Positions 25,194 through 33,556 of a stretch of DNA of 64,000 bases are shown here, one piece after another. Origin of the DNA: Rhizobium glycinendophyticum (GTDB lineage: Bacteria; Pseudomonadota; Alphaproteobacteria; Rhizobiales; Rhizobiaceae); contig NZ_VFYP01000001.1 of NCBI RefSeq assembly GCF_006443685.1, positions 1,674,001 to 1,738,000 on the forward strand, given 5' to 3'. The position numbers and the translations under genes were made by a program. The notes under the pieces are model-generated. The model saw nothing but the letters and a program-made list of their open reading frames with translations, was not told where the DNA came from and made no database searches. Position 1 is the stretch's first letter; each line of letters starts with the position of its first letter.

Positions 25194-26567
25194 TCACAGT
25201 GGTGGGTTTTCAGCCTCCAGAGGACGAGCTCGGCAAGCCAGGACCCGCTCCCTCAGAAACGCCCGCTCCGTCTCGTTGCCGCTGAGCCCAGCGGCCCGCC
25301 CGAACGCTTGCCCGGCGTCTTCCATCCGTCCCAACCGAAACAGGAAGTCACCTTTGGCCGCATAGAACGGGGAATAGACAGCAAGCTGCGGCTCCGCCTC
25401 GATCTCCGCCAGCAGCGCCAGCCCCGTTGAAGGTCCGAACGCCATGGCATGCGCCACCGCCCGGTTCAGCGCCACCACGGGCGAGGGGACGCGGTCCAGC
25501 AGCCGGTCATAGAGCGCAGCACTCAGCGCCCAATCGGTCTCGGCAAACCGCGCCGCCCGCGCATGTACGGCGGCGAGCGCCGCCTGCAGCGCATAGATCC
25601 CGTCCTCTCCACCCAGTCGCTTCACCGTCGCCAGCCCTTCGAGACCGCGCTGAATCAGCAATCGGTCCCAAAGCCGGCGGTTCTGCGTTTCCAGCGTCTG
25701 CGCGCTGCCATCAGGTGCCAGCCGCGCCTTGAAGCGCGAGGCCTGCAGCTCCATCAGCGAAAGCAACCCATGTGCTTCCGGCTCCCCAGGCGCAAGGCCC
25801 ACCAGGATGCGTCCCAGCCGCATCGCCTCGTCGCAAAGCTGCGTCCGCATCAGATCTTCGCCCCGGCTTGCCGCATAGCCCTCGTTGAAGATCAGGTAGA
25901 TCACCTCCAGCACCGAGGCGAGGCGGGCATCGCGCGCCTCGCCCACAGGCACTTCGAAGGTAACATCGCCCTCACGCAGGATCTTCTTTGCCCGCACTAT
26001 CCGCTGCGCCACCGTCGTTTCCGGGGTGAGAAAGGCCCGGGCGATTTCCTCCGTCGTCAGGCCACCGATGACCTTCAGCGTCAGCGCCGTGCGCTGGTCG
26101 CGGGAGAGGAGCGGATGGCAGGCGGTGAAGATCAGCGACAGCCGCTCGTCACCGATCTCGTCGTCGAGTGCGGCCTCGATGGCCGCATGCTCGTCTCTGC
26201 GGCCGGTCTCGATGTCATGGGAAAGCGAGGCTTCGTGCCGCGCCATCATCCGCCTCCGGCGCCAGAGATCGACGGCCCGGCGTTTCGCTGTCGTCATCAG
26301 CCAGCCGCCCGGATTGGGCGGGATGCCGGAGGTCGGCCATGTCGCAAGTGCTGAAACCAGCGCCTCCTGCGCCAGCTCTTCGGCAAGGCTCAAGTCCCCG
26401 ACATATCTTGCGAGCCCCGCAGTGAGCCGGACTCGCTCCATGCGATAGATACCCTCGATCTCCCGGCCAATGATCTCGCCCCTCTCGGGCGAAACCGCAA
26501 TCGCATCTCCGTCTCGTGTCATGAGGCGGAGTATGGACTGGCTGCCCGTCCGGTCAACCGAAGACAT
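25194..26567 (-). CDS. ECF sigma factor, ECF42 type with TPR-like C-terminal extension
   Basis: An RNA polymerase sigma factor of the extracytoplasmic-function family. Region 2 spans about residues 30-110 (LAEELAQEALVSALATWP, WLMTTAKRRAVDLWRRRRM). Region 4 follows at about 150-205 (QRTALTLKVIGGLTTEEIAR). Then comes a helical extension of about 240 residues (DUF6596/TPR-like, ending AGQAFGRAAGLSGNETERAFL) that defines group ECF42. No anti-sigma factor gene is nearby; the extension is thought to take that role. The start at 26567 lies 5 bp after the VOC stop; an ATG at 26522 is an equally possible start and gives 442 residues. It is third in an operon after the YciI and VOC genes. Confidence 0.9.
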   Translation of the reverse strand: MSSVDRTGSQSILRLMTRDGDAIAVSPERGEIIGREIEGIYRMERVRLTAGLARYVGDLSLAEELAQEALVSALATWPTSGIPPNPGGWLMTTAKRRAVDLWRRRRMMARHEASLSHDIETGRRDEHAAIEAALDDEIGDERLSLIFTACHPLLSRDQRTALTLKVIGGLTTEEIARAFLTPETTVAQRIVRAKKILREGDVTFEVPVGEARDARLASVLEVIYLIFNEGYAASRGEDLMRTQLCDEAMRLGRILVGLAPGEPEAHGLLSLMELQASRFKARLAPDGSAQTLETQNRRLWDRLLIQRGLEGLATVKRLGGEDGIYALQAALAAVHARAARFAETDWALSAALYDRLLDRVPSPVVALNRAVAHAMAFGPSTGLALLAEIEAEPQLAVYSPFYAAKGDFLFRLGRMEDAGQAFGRAAGLSGNETERAFLRERVLACRARPLEAENPPL

Positions 26568-26572
26568 CGCGG

Positions 26573-27001
26573 TCAGGCGTCGACGCTGGTCGTGTCGCCC
26601 GCTGCGGCCGCCGGGTCCATCCAGAAGATCTCCCAGACATGCCCGTCCGGATCCTCCACCGAGCGGCTCCACATGAAGCCGTGGTCCTGCGGCGGGTTGG
26701 GATCGGCGCGTCCGCCGGCGTGACTTGCCGCACCCACCACCCGGTCGACATCCGCATGCGCCTCGACGGTCAGCGCCAGAAGCGTCTGGCTCGTCGCCTT
26801 GGCGTCTGCAATCGGACGGCTGGTGAAGGTCCGGTAGAAGTCGTGTGTCAGGATCATCACTCCGATCGTGTCGGTCAGCATCATGCAGGCCGCATTTTCA
26901 TTGGAGAATTGCGGGTTCTTCGTCGCTCCCAGCGCCTCGTAGAAGCGGGTGGAGACGTCGAGATTGCTGACCGGCAGGTTGATGAAGATCATCTTGGCCA
27001 T
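26573..27001 (-). CDS. VOC-fold protein (glyoxalase/bleomycin-resistance superfamily)
   Basis: A 142-residue protein with the VOC fold: strand-helix start MAKMIFINLPVSNLDVSTRF and the second module ending VEDPDGHVWEIFWMDP. It resembles the lactoylglutathione-lyase-like proteins that accompany ECF42 sigma factors. No clear complete metal site can be assigned, so glyoxalase activity is not claimed. It lies 6 bp after the YciI gene and 5 bp before the sigma factor. Confidence 0.85.
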   Translation of the reverse strand: MAKMIFINLPVSNLDVSTRFYEALGATKNPQFSNENAACMMLTDTIGVMILTHDFYRTFTSRPIADAKATSQTLLALTVEAHADVDRVVGAASHAGGRADPNPPQDHGFMWSRSVEDPDGHVWEIFWMDPAAAAGDTTSVDA

Positions 27002-27007
27002 GAGGAC

Positions 27008-27445
27008 TCAGCCCTTCGACTTCTGTTGCGCCGCGAGCCCTTCGGCGGCGCGGTCGTGGCTCGCCTGGCCCTCGGGCGTGGCGATCTCGGCGAAATCCTC
27101 CATCTCATAGAACGGCCGGATCTCGATCTCGCTCGGTCCCATCATCGGATTGGGGCAGCGTTTGACCCAGGCGACCGCCTCCTCCATGTCCTTCACCTCC
27201 CAGATCCAGTAGCCGGCGACCAGCTCCCGTGTCTCGGCGAACGGTCCGTCGATCACCCGACGGTCCGGCCCGTCGAAGGCGACCCGCTTGCCCATCTTCG
27301 ACGGCTTCAGCCCGTCGCCCGAGAGCATGATGCCGGCCTGGACCAGTTCCTCGTTGAACTTGCCCATATCCTCGAACAGCTTCGGCGGCGGCATGATGCC
27401 TTCTTCGCTGTCTTCCGTCGCCTTGACCATCACCATCACACGCAT
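27008..27445 (-). CDS. YciI-family (DGPF-domain) protein
   Basis: A 145-residue protein of the YciI/YCII fold, with the diagnostic RRVIDGPFAETRELVAGYW segment. Genes of this family are the conserved partners and regulatory targets of ECF42 sigma factors; their biochemical role is not settled. The ATG at 27445 follows GAGAGGAGAG. The open frame continues upstream to 27616, but that part overlaps DUF817 and the promoter. It is the first gene of the YciI-VOC-sigma operon. Confidence 0.88.
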   Translation of the reverse strand: MRVMVMVKATEDSEEGIMPPPKLFEDMGKFNEELVQAGIMLSGDGLKPSKMGKRVAFDGPDRRVIDGPFAETRELVAGYWIWEVKDMEEAVAWVKRCPNPMMGPSEIEIRPFYEMEDFAEIATPEGQASHDRAAEGLAAQQKSKG

Positions 27446-27492
27446 GTCGTCTCTCCTCTCGTTCTGAAGGACCGCTTTTGCGATCCTGCCCC

Positions 27493-27521
27493 TCAACGAA
27501 CGAACTAACCCGATTTCGACA
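27493..27521 (-). promoter_or_regulatory. Candidate ECF42-type promoter of the YciI-VOC-sigma operon
   Basis: On the minus strand TGTCGA (27521-27516), a 17-nt spacer, then CGTTGA (27498-27493). I recall TGTCGA as the -35 core of ECF42 promoters, with a CG-type -10. Transcription would start about 40 nt before the YciI start codon, which suggests that the sigma factor drives its own operon. Confidence 0.55.
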
Positions 27522-27569
27522 CGGCATGCGAAAAAAATCTTTGCCGGCATCTGCTGTTCCAGCAGCGGT

Positions 27570-28466
27570 TCACTTCGGAATGTGGATGGTCGCCCGAATG
27601 TGTTTGAGCGAAGCAACGATCGTGAAGGTCATGATAACCAGCAGCGTCCACGAGCTCCATTTGCCCAGATGCACCGTCGACCAGGCCCCGAGCTGGTTCG
27701 GATAATGCCAGATGGTGAAAAAGGTCGAGATATTCTCCGCCACCCAGATAAAGAAGCCGATCAGGATGAAGGCGATGAGCATCGGCATCTGCCGGTCGCG
27801 GTCGAAGGGCCGGAAGATCACCGTCGTGCGCGCATAAAGCCCGATCGCGAGTGCGGCCAGATACCAACGATAATCGCCGATATAGTGGTGGGTGAAGAAG
27901 TTGAGATAGATGGCGAGTGCCACGAGGGTCGCCATCCAGTAGGGTGGATGATGGCGGATGCGCACATCGAGGAGCCGCCAGGCCTGGATGATATAGCTGC
28001 CGACGGCCGCATACATGAAACCGGAAAACAAGGGCACGCCGATGACCTTCGTATAGGCGAAGTCCTGATAGGACCAGGAGGGATTGGCACCTGATGTCTT
28101 GAACGCTTCGAGCACGAAGCCCACGACATGGAACAGGCAGATCGCCTTCAGCTCGTCCGTGGTCTCGAGTTTGGTCCACACCATCCAGATCTGGATGGCA
28201 AGCGCGATGATCAGAAGTACGTCATAGCGTGGAATGCCGAAAAGCCCGGCCCGTGGCACGGCGAAGATCGAGACGAAGAACAGCCCGGCAAAGAGGCAGG
28301 CCCGCGCCTCCTTGATCCCGAACAGCAGAAATTCGACGACGAAGCGCCTGAAGCCGGTGAGGTCCGGATGCGGCGTGTGATCGATCAGACGTTGGTCGAG
28401 CCTGCTCAAGAGATCGGTTCGCCCGTCCGCCACCAGTGTCATCGCCGACCGCCTTCGCTGTTGCAT
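27570..28466 (-). CDS. DUF817 integral membrane protein
   Basis: A 298-residue protein with about eight hydrophobic spans (for example FAGLFFVSIFAV, YDVLLIIALAIQIWMVW, MPMLIAFILIGFFIWVAEN). The conserved histidine/tryptophan-rich stretches NFFTHHYIGDYRWYLAA and STFFTIWHYPNQLGAWS identify the DUF817 (YoaT-like) family, whose function is unknown. The start at 28466 has GAGG upstream; an ATG at 28442 with GAAGGCGG is an alternative. Only 28 bp separate it from the divergent DUF2809 gene. Confidence 0.85.
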   Translation of the reverse strand: MQQRRRSAMTLVADGRTDLLSRLDQRLIDHTPHPDLTGFRRFVVEFLLFGIKEARACLFAGLFFVSIFAVPRAGLFGIPRYDVLLIIALAIQIWMVWTKLETTDELKAICLFHVVGFVLEAFKTSGANPSWSYQDFAYTKVIGVPLFSGFMYAAVGSYIIQAWRLLDVRIRHHPPYWMATLVALAIYLNFFTHHYIGDYRWYLAALAIGLYARTTVIFRPFDRDRQMPMLIAFILIGFFIWVAENISTFFTIWHYPNQLGAWSTVHLGKWSSWTLLVIMTFTIVASLKHIRATIHIPK

Positions 28467-28488
28467 TCCATTGCAACCTCACTACTAA
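28461..28488 (+). promoter_or_regulatory. Candidate promoter of the DUF2809 gene
   Basis: TTGCAT (28461-28466), a 16-nt spacer, TACTAA (28483-28488). The predicted start of transcription coincides with the ATG at 28495, so the mRNA would be leaderless. The -35 overlaps the first codons of the divergent DUF817 gene. Confidence 0.35.
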
Positions 28489-28494
28489 GCGCTC

Positions 28495-28917
28495 ATGGAC
28501 GAAATCAAGGCATCGACGTCACTTCGGATGCGCCGGCTGGCGACGGCTGTCGGCATCATCGCTTGTGGCGTTACACTCCGTCTCGGCGGCTACGAGATCG
28601 GCCTGCCGTATTTCCTGGTGAAATACGGCGGCTCGACCCTCTGGGGCGCCATGGTCTTCTTCCTGGCTGCCACCCTTCTGCCACGGCAACCGATCGGCCG
28701 CCTGGCGGTCCTCGCCTTTGTCGTCGCAGCCCTCATCGAATTCAGCCGCCTCTACCACACACCATGGCTCGACGAATTCCGGCTGACACTCGCGGGCGCG
28801 CTGCTGCTCGGGCGGATCTTCTCCTGGTACAACATCCTGGCCTATGGCCTCGGCATCGCATTGGCCGCCTGGCTTGAACGGCGGCATCTCGAACGGTCGC
28901 CGTTCGGCGCAGCCTGA
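28495..28917 (+). CDS. DUF2809-family small membrane protein
   Basis: A 140-residue protein with four hydrophobic spans (LATAVGIIACGVTL, LVKYGGSTLWGAMVFFLAATL, LAVLAFVVAALIEFSRL, ILAYGLGIALAAWL). The motif GLP(Y)FLVKYGGSTLWGAMV with EFSRLYHTPWLDEFR is that of DUF2809, a family of unknown function. No Shine-Dalgarno sequence precedes the ATG. An internal ATG at 28528 is possible but also lacks one. Confidence 0.8.
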   Translation: MDEIKASTSLRMRRLATAVGIIACGVTLRLGGYEIGLPYFLVKYGGSTLWGAMVFFLAATLLPRQPIGRLAVLAFVVAALIEFSRLYHTPWLDEFRLTLAGALLLGRIFSWYNILAYGLGIALAAWLERRHLERSPFGAA

Positions 28918-28934
28918 GGCACGCGCGCGACCGC

Positions 28935-29654
28935 TCAATACCGCGTCGTCAGATCCGTCAGCCAGAGCGGCGAGAGTTCGACCAGCACCGTCTCCACCCG
29001 CTTGTCGAACCCGCTCACCACCAGCACCCCCGTCACGAGCAGCAGCACCCCGAACAGCGCCTTGCCGCGCTGCCCGATGGTCATCAGCTGTCCGCGCGTC
29101 CGCTGGATGGCCGCCTTGGAAAGGGTTCCGATCAGCAGAAGGGGAAGGGCTGCCCCGATCCCGAAGGCCGTCATGGTGATCACCACCTGGCCCAGATTTT
29201 CGCCGCGGGCAGCAAGCAGCGAGGCGGCCCCGAGCGTCGGGCCGACGCAGGGGCTCCAAACCGCACCGAGCAGCAGGCCGACGAGAAACTGTCCCTTCAA
29301 TCCGCTCTCATCGACGAGGCCGAGTTTGCCCTGTGACCAGTTCGCCGCCGGTCCCGCCGCCATCGCAAATCGGGCCTGAGCGGCCGGCACCAGAAGCAGC
29401 ACGCCCATCGCCATCAGCAGCAGGCCGCCGGTGACACGGAACACGGTGAAATCGAGCCCGATCGAAAAGCCGACCAGCGCCACGAACAGCCCGATCACGA
29501 CAAAGGACAGGCAGAGCCCCGCCGCCAGGGCCACGGGACCGAAACGATGCCTGTTCACCGCAGCACCCAGCACGATCGGTACAAGCGGCAGCGTGCAGGG
29601 ATTGAGCAGCGACAGCACGCCGGCAAGAAACGCGAGAATGCCGCCGCTCAGCAT
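28935..29654 (-). CDS. CcdA-family transmembrane electron carrier
   Basis: A 239-residue protein with six predicted spans. CcdA/DsbD-beta proteins pass electrons from cytoplasmic thioredoxin to periplasmic thiol proteins. The two redox cysteines are in the expected places: C20 in LLNPCTLPLVP and C136 in WSPCVGPTLG. It starts 4 bp after the stop of the thioredoxin-fold gene, its likely periplasmic partner, and lies downstream of msrP-msrQ on the same strand. Confidence 0.88.
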   Translation of the reverse strand: MLSGGILAFLAGVLSLLNPCTLPLVPIVLGAAVNRHRFGPVALAAGLCLSFVVIGLFVALVGFSIGLDFTVFRVTGGLLLMAMGVLLLVPAAQARFAMAAGPAANWSQGKLGLVDESGLKGQFLVGLLLGAVWSPCVGPTLGAASLLAARGENLGQVVITMTAFGIGAALPLLLIGTLSKAAIQRTRGQLMTIGQRGKALFGVLLLVTGVLVVSGFDKRVETVLVELSPLWLTDLTTRY

Positions 29655-29658
29655 GATG

Positions 29659-30066
29659 TCACCGCGTCAGGGTCGTCGCGAACAGCGCCTCGACGGATTG
29701 CGGATTGGTGTCGCCCACGGTCCGCTGCGTCTCAGTCGCCCCATTGAAGGCGATCAGCGTGGAGCGGCTCTGCGCCCCGAGACTGCGCATCTCGTCCTTC
29801 TGCGTATCGACATCCACCTGCAGCACCAGCACATCGGCAAATTCCGGCTTCTTCGCCAGTTCGCCGATGATCCGCTGCTGCGCCTGACAGGTGCTGCACC
29901 AGCTCGCCGTCACATCGACCACGACAGGCTTGCCCGCCGATTTGGCCGCTTCGAAAGCAGCCGTCTCAAACGGCTTGATCTCGAGCGCCTGCGCCATGCC
30001 GGCGGCCAGCGTTACACAGACGGCAAGCGTCGCAGCCGCCAATCTCTTCCCATAGGTCATGCGCAT
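29659..30066 (-). CDS. Exported thioredoxin-fold protein
   Basis: A 135-residue protein. Residues 1 to about 27 form a Sec signal peptide (KRLAAATLAVCVTLAAGMAQA). The mature part is a thioredoxin-like domain with active site WCSTC (C57, C60). It resembles the C-terminal domain of DsbD. The start at 30066 is chosen for GGGAGGGG upstream. Together with the CcdA protein it would form a split DsbD-like system that delivers reducing power to the periplasm. Confidence 0.87.
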   Translation of the reverse strand: MRMTYGKRLAAATLAVCVTLAAGMAQALEIKPFETAAFEAAKSAGKPVVVDVTASWCSTCQAQQRIIGELAKKPEFADVLVLQVDVDTQKDEMRSLGAQSRSTLIAFNGATETQRTVGDTNPQSVEALFATTLTR

Positions 30067-30139
30067 GAAAAACCCCTCCCTTGGTTGTCTCAAAAGATGT
30101 CTTGTTCGTCTAAAGCGATTGGCCCGCCCGAGCCGCCGC

Positions 30140-30784
30140 TTACCGCGCCCGCACCACGCCCCGTTTCGCCCGCCTTCGCTCCATGATCCGTGGCCGCACC
30201 AGCCGGTAACCGAGCAGCACGATCGCCACCACGATGTAGAAGGCCGGCTCGGCCGAAATCACCTTCAGCGACAGCGCATAATGCAGCACCGCGACGATCA
30301 GCACCGGATAAACCAGCTTGTGCAGCGTGTTCCAGCGCGGCCCCAGCCGCCGGATCGAGGCTCTGTTGGAGGTGACCGCCAGCGGGATCAGCATCAAAAG
30401 TCCCGCCATGCCCAGCATGATATAGGGACGCTTCAGGATGTCGCCGGCAATCGACGAGAAGATCAGCCCGCGATCCAGCGTCAGATAAACGGTGAAATGC
30501 GCCAGCACATAATAGAAGGCGAGAAGCCCGAGTGCGCGCCGATAGGCAATGAGGTTAATGCCGAACAGATCGCGCAACGGCGTGACAGCCAGCCCCAGAC
30601 AGAGAAACCGGAGCGCCCAGAGCCCGAGGAGATGCTCGAAAGCCCTGACTGGATCGGCCCCCAGCCCGCCGAAGATACCGAGATAAAAGGCATACAGCCC
30701 TGGCGTTAGTCCGACCGCATAAAGCGCCCAGATGGAGGCCGGCTTGTAGTGGGCGGGCAGGGCAGGGAATGCGAGCATGGCCAT
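30140..30784 (-). CDS. msrQ: Heme-binding membrane subunit MsrQ
   Basis: MsrQ (YedZ), 214 residues, is the b-type-heme inner-membrane protein that passes quinol-derived electrons to MsrP. It has six spans, and histidines suited to heme binding in LLAFYYVLAHFTVYL and LHKLVYPVLIVAVLHYAL. Its ATG shares one base with the msrP stop (TGATG), so the two are coupled. A 73-bp gap follows before the thioredoxin-fold gene. Confidence 0.93.
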   Translation of the reverse strand: MAMLAFPALPAHYKPASIWALYAVGLTPGLYAFYLGIFGGLGADPVRAFEHLLGLWALRFLCLGLAVTPLRDLFGINLIAYRRALGLLAFYYVLAHFTVYLTLDRGLIFSSIAGDILKRPYIMLGMAGLLMLIPLAVTSNRASIRRLGPRWNTLHKLVYPVLIVAVLHYALSLKVISAEPAFYIVVAIVLLGYRLVRPRIMERRRAKRGVVRAR

Positions 30785-31746
30785 CAGTAGAATTTCGTCA
30801 GGTCCATGCCGGCGTAGAGGTTCGCGACCTCATCGGCATAGCCGTTGAACGGCAGCGTATCGATGCGCGCGCCGCCGAACAGCCCGTCCGCCTCACCGAT
30901 CCGCCGTTCCGTGGCCTGGCTCCAGCGCGGATGATCGACCGCCGGATTGACGTTGGCATAGAAGCCGTATTCGGATGGCTGCAGCTTGTTCCAGGTCGAG
31001 GGCGGCTCCTTGTCCGTCAGCGTGATCTTGACGATCGACTTGATGCCCTTGAAGCCGTACTTCCAGGGCACCACGAGCCGGATCGGCGCGCCGTTCTGGT
31101 TCGGCAGCGTTTCTCCGTAAAGTCCGGTCGCCAGGATCGCCAGCGGATGCCGCGCCTCGTCGAGCCTGAGGCCCTCGACATAGGGCCATTCCAGTGCCTG
31201 GAAAATCCCGGCCTGTCCCTGCATTTCCTCAGGTCTTACAAGCGTCTCGAAGGCGACATACTTCGCGGAGCCGAGCGGCTCGACCCGATCGAGCAGCGCG
31301 GAGATCGGGAAGCCGATCCACGGGATCACCATCGACCAGGCCTCGACGCAGCGCATCCGGTAGACGCGCTCCTCCATCGGGAATTCTTTCAGGATGGTCT
31401 CGATGTCGATGACCTGCGGCTTCGCCACCATGCCCCCGACCTCGATCGTCCAGGGACGGGTGTTGAGCGAGCCGGAATTGCGCGCCGGATCTTCCTTGCC
31501 CGTGCCGAATTCGTAGAAATTGTTGTAGCTGGTCACGTCCTCTTTCGAGGTCAGCTTGTCGTCCACCTTGTAGGCGCTCGGCTTGGCCGCAAGCGGCTGG
31601 ATGAGCTGCGCAGCGCTCGCAATCGAGGGCAGGGCGGCTGCGCTCACGCCGCCTGCTGCCGCAGCGATGAACTCACGGCGCTTGAGATAAAGCGACTTCG
31701 GCGTGATGGCGCTTTCGGCGATGGGGGTAGGGCGGTAGCGGGACAT
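30784..31746 (-). CDS. msrP: Periplasmic methionine sulfoxide reductase MsrP
   Basis: MsrP (YedY), 320 residues, is a molybdopterin enzyme that reduces methionine sulfoxide in oxidised periplasmic proteins. A Tat signal ([15 protein letters not shown] at 23-24) directs folded export. The molybdenum ligand is C133 in [14 protein letters not shown]. It heads a minus-strand cluster msrP-msrQ-thioredoxin-CcdA that looks like a periplasmic redox-repair unit. Confidence 0.95.
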   Translation of the reverse strand: MSRYRPTPIAESAITPKSLYLKRREFIAAAAGGVSAAALPSIASAAQLIQPLAAKPSAYKVDDKLTSKEDVTSYNNFYEFGTGKEDPARNSGSLNTRPWTIEVGGMVAKPQVIDIETILKEFPMEERVYRMRCVEAWSMVIPWIGFPISALLDRVEPLGSAKYVAFETLVRPEEMQGQAGIFQALEWPYVEGLRLDEARHPLAILATGLYGETLPNQNGAPIRLVVPWKYGFKGIKSIVKITLTDKEPPSTWNKLQPSEYGFYANVNPAVDHPRWSQATERRIGEADGLFGGARIDTLPFNGYADEVANLYAGMDLTKFY

Positions 31747-31908
31747 GATCGACCTCGTAAAGCTCCGGAATGCCTTCGATATGACATAGGAGACGGACCG
31801 CAGGAAAACAGAGTTTCACTGTCGGGGAAAGAAGTCGTGCGGGAACAATTTCGTGTAGGCTCTGACAGAACGTGACGTGTAAGAAATCCCGCTCCGGCGC
31901 GACTGAGG

Positions 31909-32526
31909 TTACTCGCACCAGCTCAGCTTGTGTCCTTCCCAGCGATGCGCAAGCCCCTGGGCAATCAAGGTATCGCCGATCGACTGGCCGTCCTGCATCA
32001 CCACGCGCAGCTTGCGGCCATACTTGTCGGTGTCCCGCCGCTCTTGTTGCTCGAGTGTCAGGCCCGTGCCGTTCAGTGTCTCAAGCAGCGCCACCTGCGC
32101 CTGATGCCCGAGCTGCCGTTCGCGTTCGCAGGCGGGCTGGCTGATCTCCGGCGTATTGATGTCGGAGATCCGGTATTTCACCCCCTCGTACCAGAAGGTG
32201 TCGCCATCGACGACGCAGTTGATGCGGGTCGCCGAGGCGCAGATCGAAAACGTGGCATGGATGGGATCGGCCCGGGAAGAAATCGAGCCGGTCGTGGAGA
32301 AATCGATCAGGCTCGCTGCATCCGCAAGGATCGTCGCAGGAGCCAGCCGCGGAGCCGGGATCAGACCCGAATAGATTCCGATCCCGCCAATGAGCAGAAT
32401 GGTCGCCAGCCGCAGGGGAATGAAGTCGGTCGGCCGCCTCTGTGAACGGGGTGGAGGCGGCGGTCCGGCCAGTTTCTGCCGGGCATCCTTGAGCAACAGC
32501 ACGCGGGCGGGTTTCCGAGTCATCAT
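31909..32526 (-). CDS. Membrane-anchored thermonuclease-family protein
   Basis: A 205-residue protein. A proline-rich cytoplasmic stretch is followed by one membrane span (about 39-58) and then a staphylococcal-nuclease domain (about 100-200). The catalytic residues expected from the family are present: R119 in YRISDINTPEI, E127 in TPE, and R171 in DKYGRKLRVV. The domain would face the periplasm. The substrate is unknown. It is a single gene on the minus strand, 162 bp downstream of the msrP start. Confidence 0.88.
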   Translation of the reverse strand: MMTRKPARVLLLKDARQKLAGPPPPPRSQRRPTDFIPLRLATILLIGGIGIYSGLIPAPRLAPATILADAASLIDFSTTGSISSRADPIHATFSICASATRINCVVDGDTFWYEGVKYRISDINTPEISQPACERERQLGHQAQVALLETLNGTGLTLEQQERRDTDKYGRKLRVVMQDGQSIGDTLIAQGLAHRWEGHKLSWCE

Positions 32527-32821
32527 GACGCCTCCTTCTCGCCGTTAAAGAATAGGTGAGAGGTCTTGCGTCGGGCTTAATGCGATCACTCAAATGCGAT
32601 TGGTTGTGCGGACTTGAACCGCCCCAACCAGACCGATTTGCCGAAAGCTACCAGTGGCAGGATGGCTGCCTTGGCTTGAATTTTTCCAAAGAAGGGTGTT
32701 GCGCACCCAACCACCATACGCACGCCCGCAGGCTCATCTCAATCACTGAAATGCCGATGAACGCGGCCGCCGCGTGAAGGGCGGGTGCGGACCTCGCCGG
32801 CAAAGCTGCCGGCAAACGCTG

Positions 32822-33319
32822 TCAGCCGACTTCGGCTCCGAAGGACTGGTTGTGCCCGCCATTGCAGTCCCATTGCACGAGCCGCTCGCCCGGCCGTTTC
32901 GATGAGTTCGGCACGTCGAGGCAGCGGTTGCTGTTGACGTTGCGGAAGAACAGTCCTGTTGGCCCCGGAGTGACATGCCAGAGTTGGTTGGCCTGGCCGG
33001 TGCAACTCCATTGGATCACATCAATGCCATTGCCGCGCTGGCCGCCGCGCACGTCGAGGCAGAGCCCGCTGTTCTGGTTGACGATCTGATAGGCCTTGCC
33101 CTTCCGGTAAAGCATCCATTGCTGGTTTGCATTGCTATGGCATCCCCACTGGATCAGCTGGCCACCCGGTCGGGTATCGTTCTGGAATATGTCGAGGCAG
33201 AGCCCGCTCGCCATATTGCGCAGGAAGATCGGATAGTTCGGCAGCGTCTGCGCGCGCGCTGGCATAAGACCAGCAGCAAAGGCACTGAGGATCAGGAGAA
33301 GGCGAATGGTTCTGGTCAT
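32822..33319 (-). CDS. Secreted single-domain ricin-type (beta-trefoil) lectin
   Basis: A 165-residue protein. A signal peptide (about 1-23, ending PARAQ) precedes one beta-trefoil with the three repeated QxW-type ends NQQW, NQLW and NQSF, and paired cysteines in each repeat (SGLCLDIF, SGLCLDVR, SNRCLDVP). This is the R-type carbohydrate-binding module, usually attached to an enzyme; here nothing else is fused. A role in binding extracellular or cell-envelope glycans is inferred. Neighbours give no further hint. Confidence 0.85.
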   Translation of the reverse strand: MTRTIRLLLILSAFAAGLMPARAQTLPNYPIFLRNMASGLCLDIFQNDTRPGGQLIQWGCHSNANQQWMLYRKGKAYQIVNQNSGLCLDVRGGQRGNGIDVIQWSCTGQANQLWHVTPGPTGLFFRNVNSNRCLDVPNSSKRPGERLVQWDCNGGHNQSFGAEVG

Positions 33320-33556
33320 GTAAAATCCCTCGGACTCGCAAGTCCGGTGAGCTTAGAGCGACGACGGATCCCGGCTCTGTCCAAACTTTGCAGCTTGTCC
33401 AGTTGTCGGCAGAAATCACGTTTCAGAAAGCGTACCGCTTTTCCACCATCTGATGGTGATTAAGGCGGGCATATCGGCTAAAACGGCACCAAATGAATTC
33501 ACGTCGTCATGCCATCTCCGCCGGCAGGGCGAGTAAAGACTAACGAGGATCCACCC

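Noticed and set aside
32590..32640. tRNA-like T-arm on the minus strand (GCGG-TTCAAGT-CCGC with flanking TGGTTG/CAACCA)
   Set aside because: Loop and closing pair fit a tRNA T-arm, but no D-arm, anticodon arm or 7-bp acceptor stem can be built around it. Treated as a chance hairpin or an old tRNA fragment.
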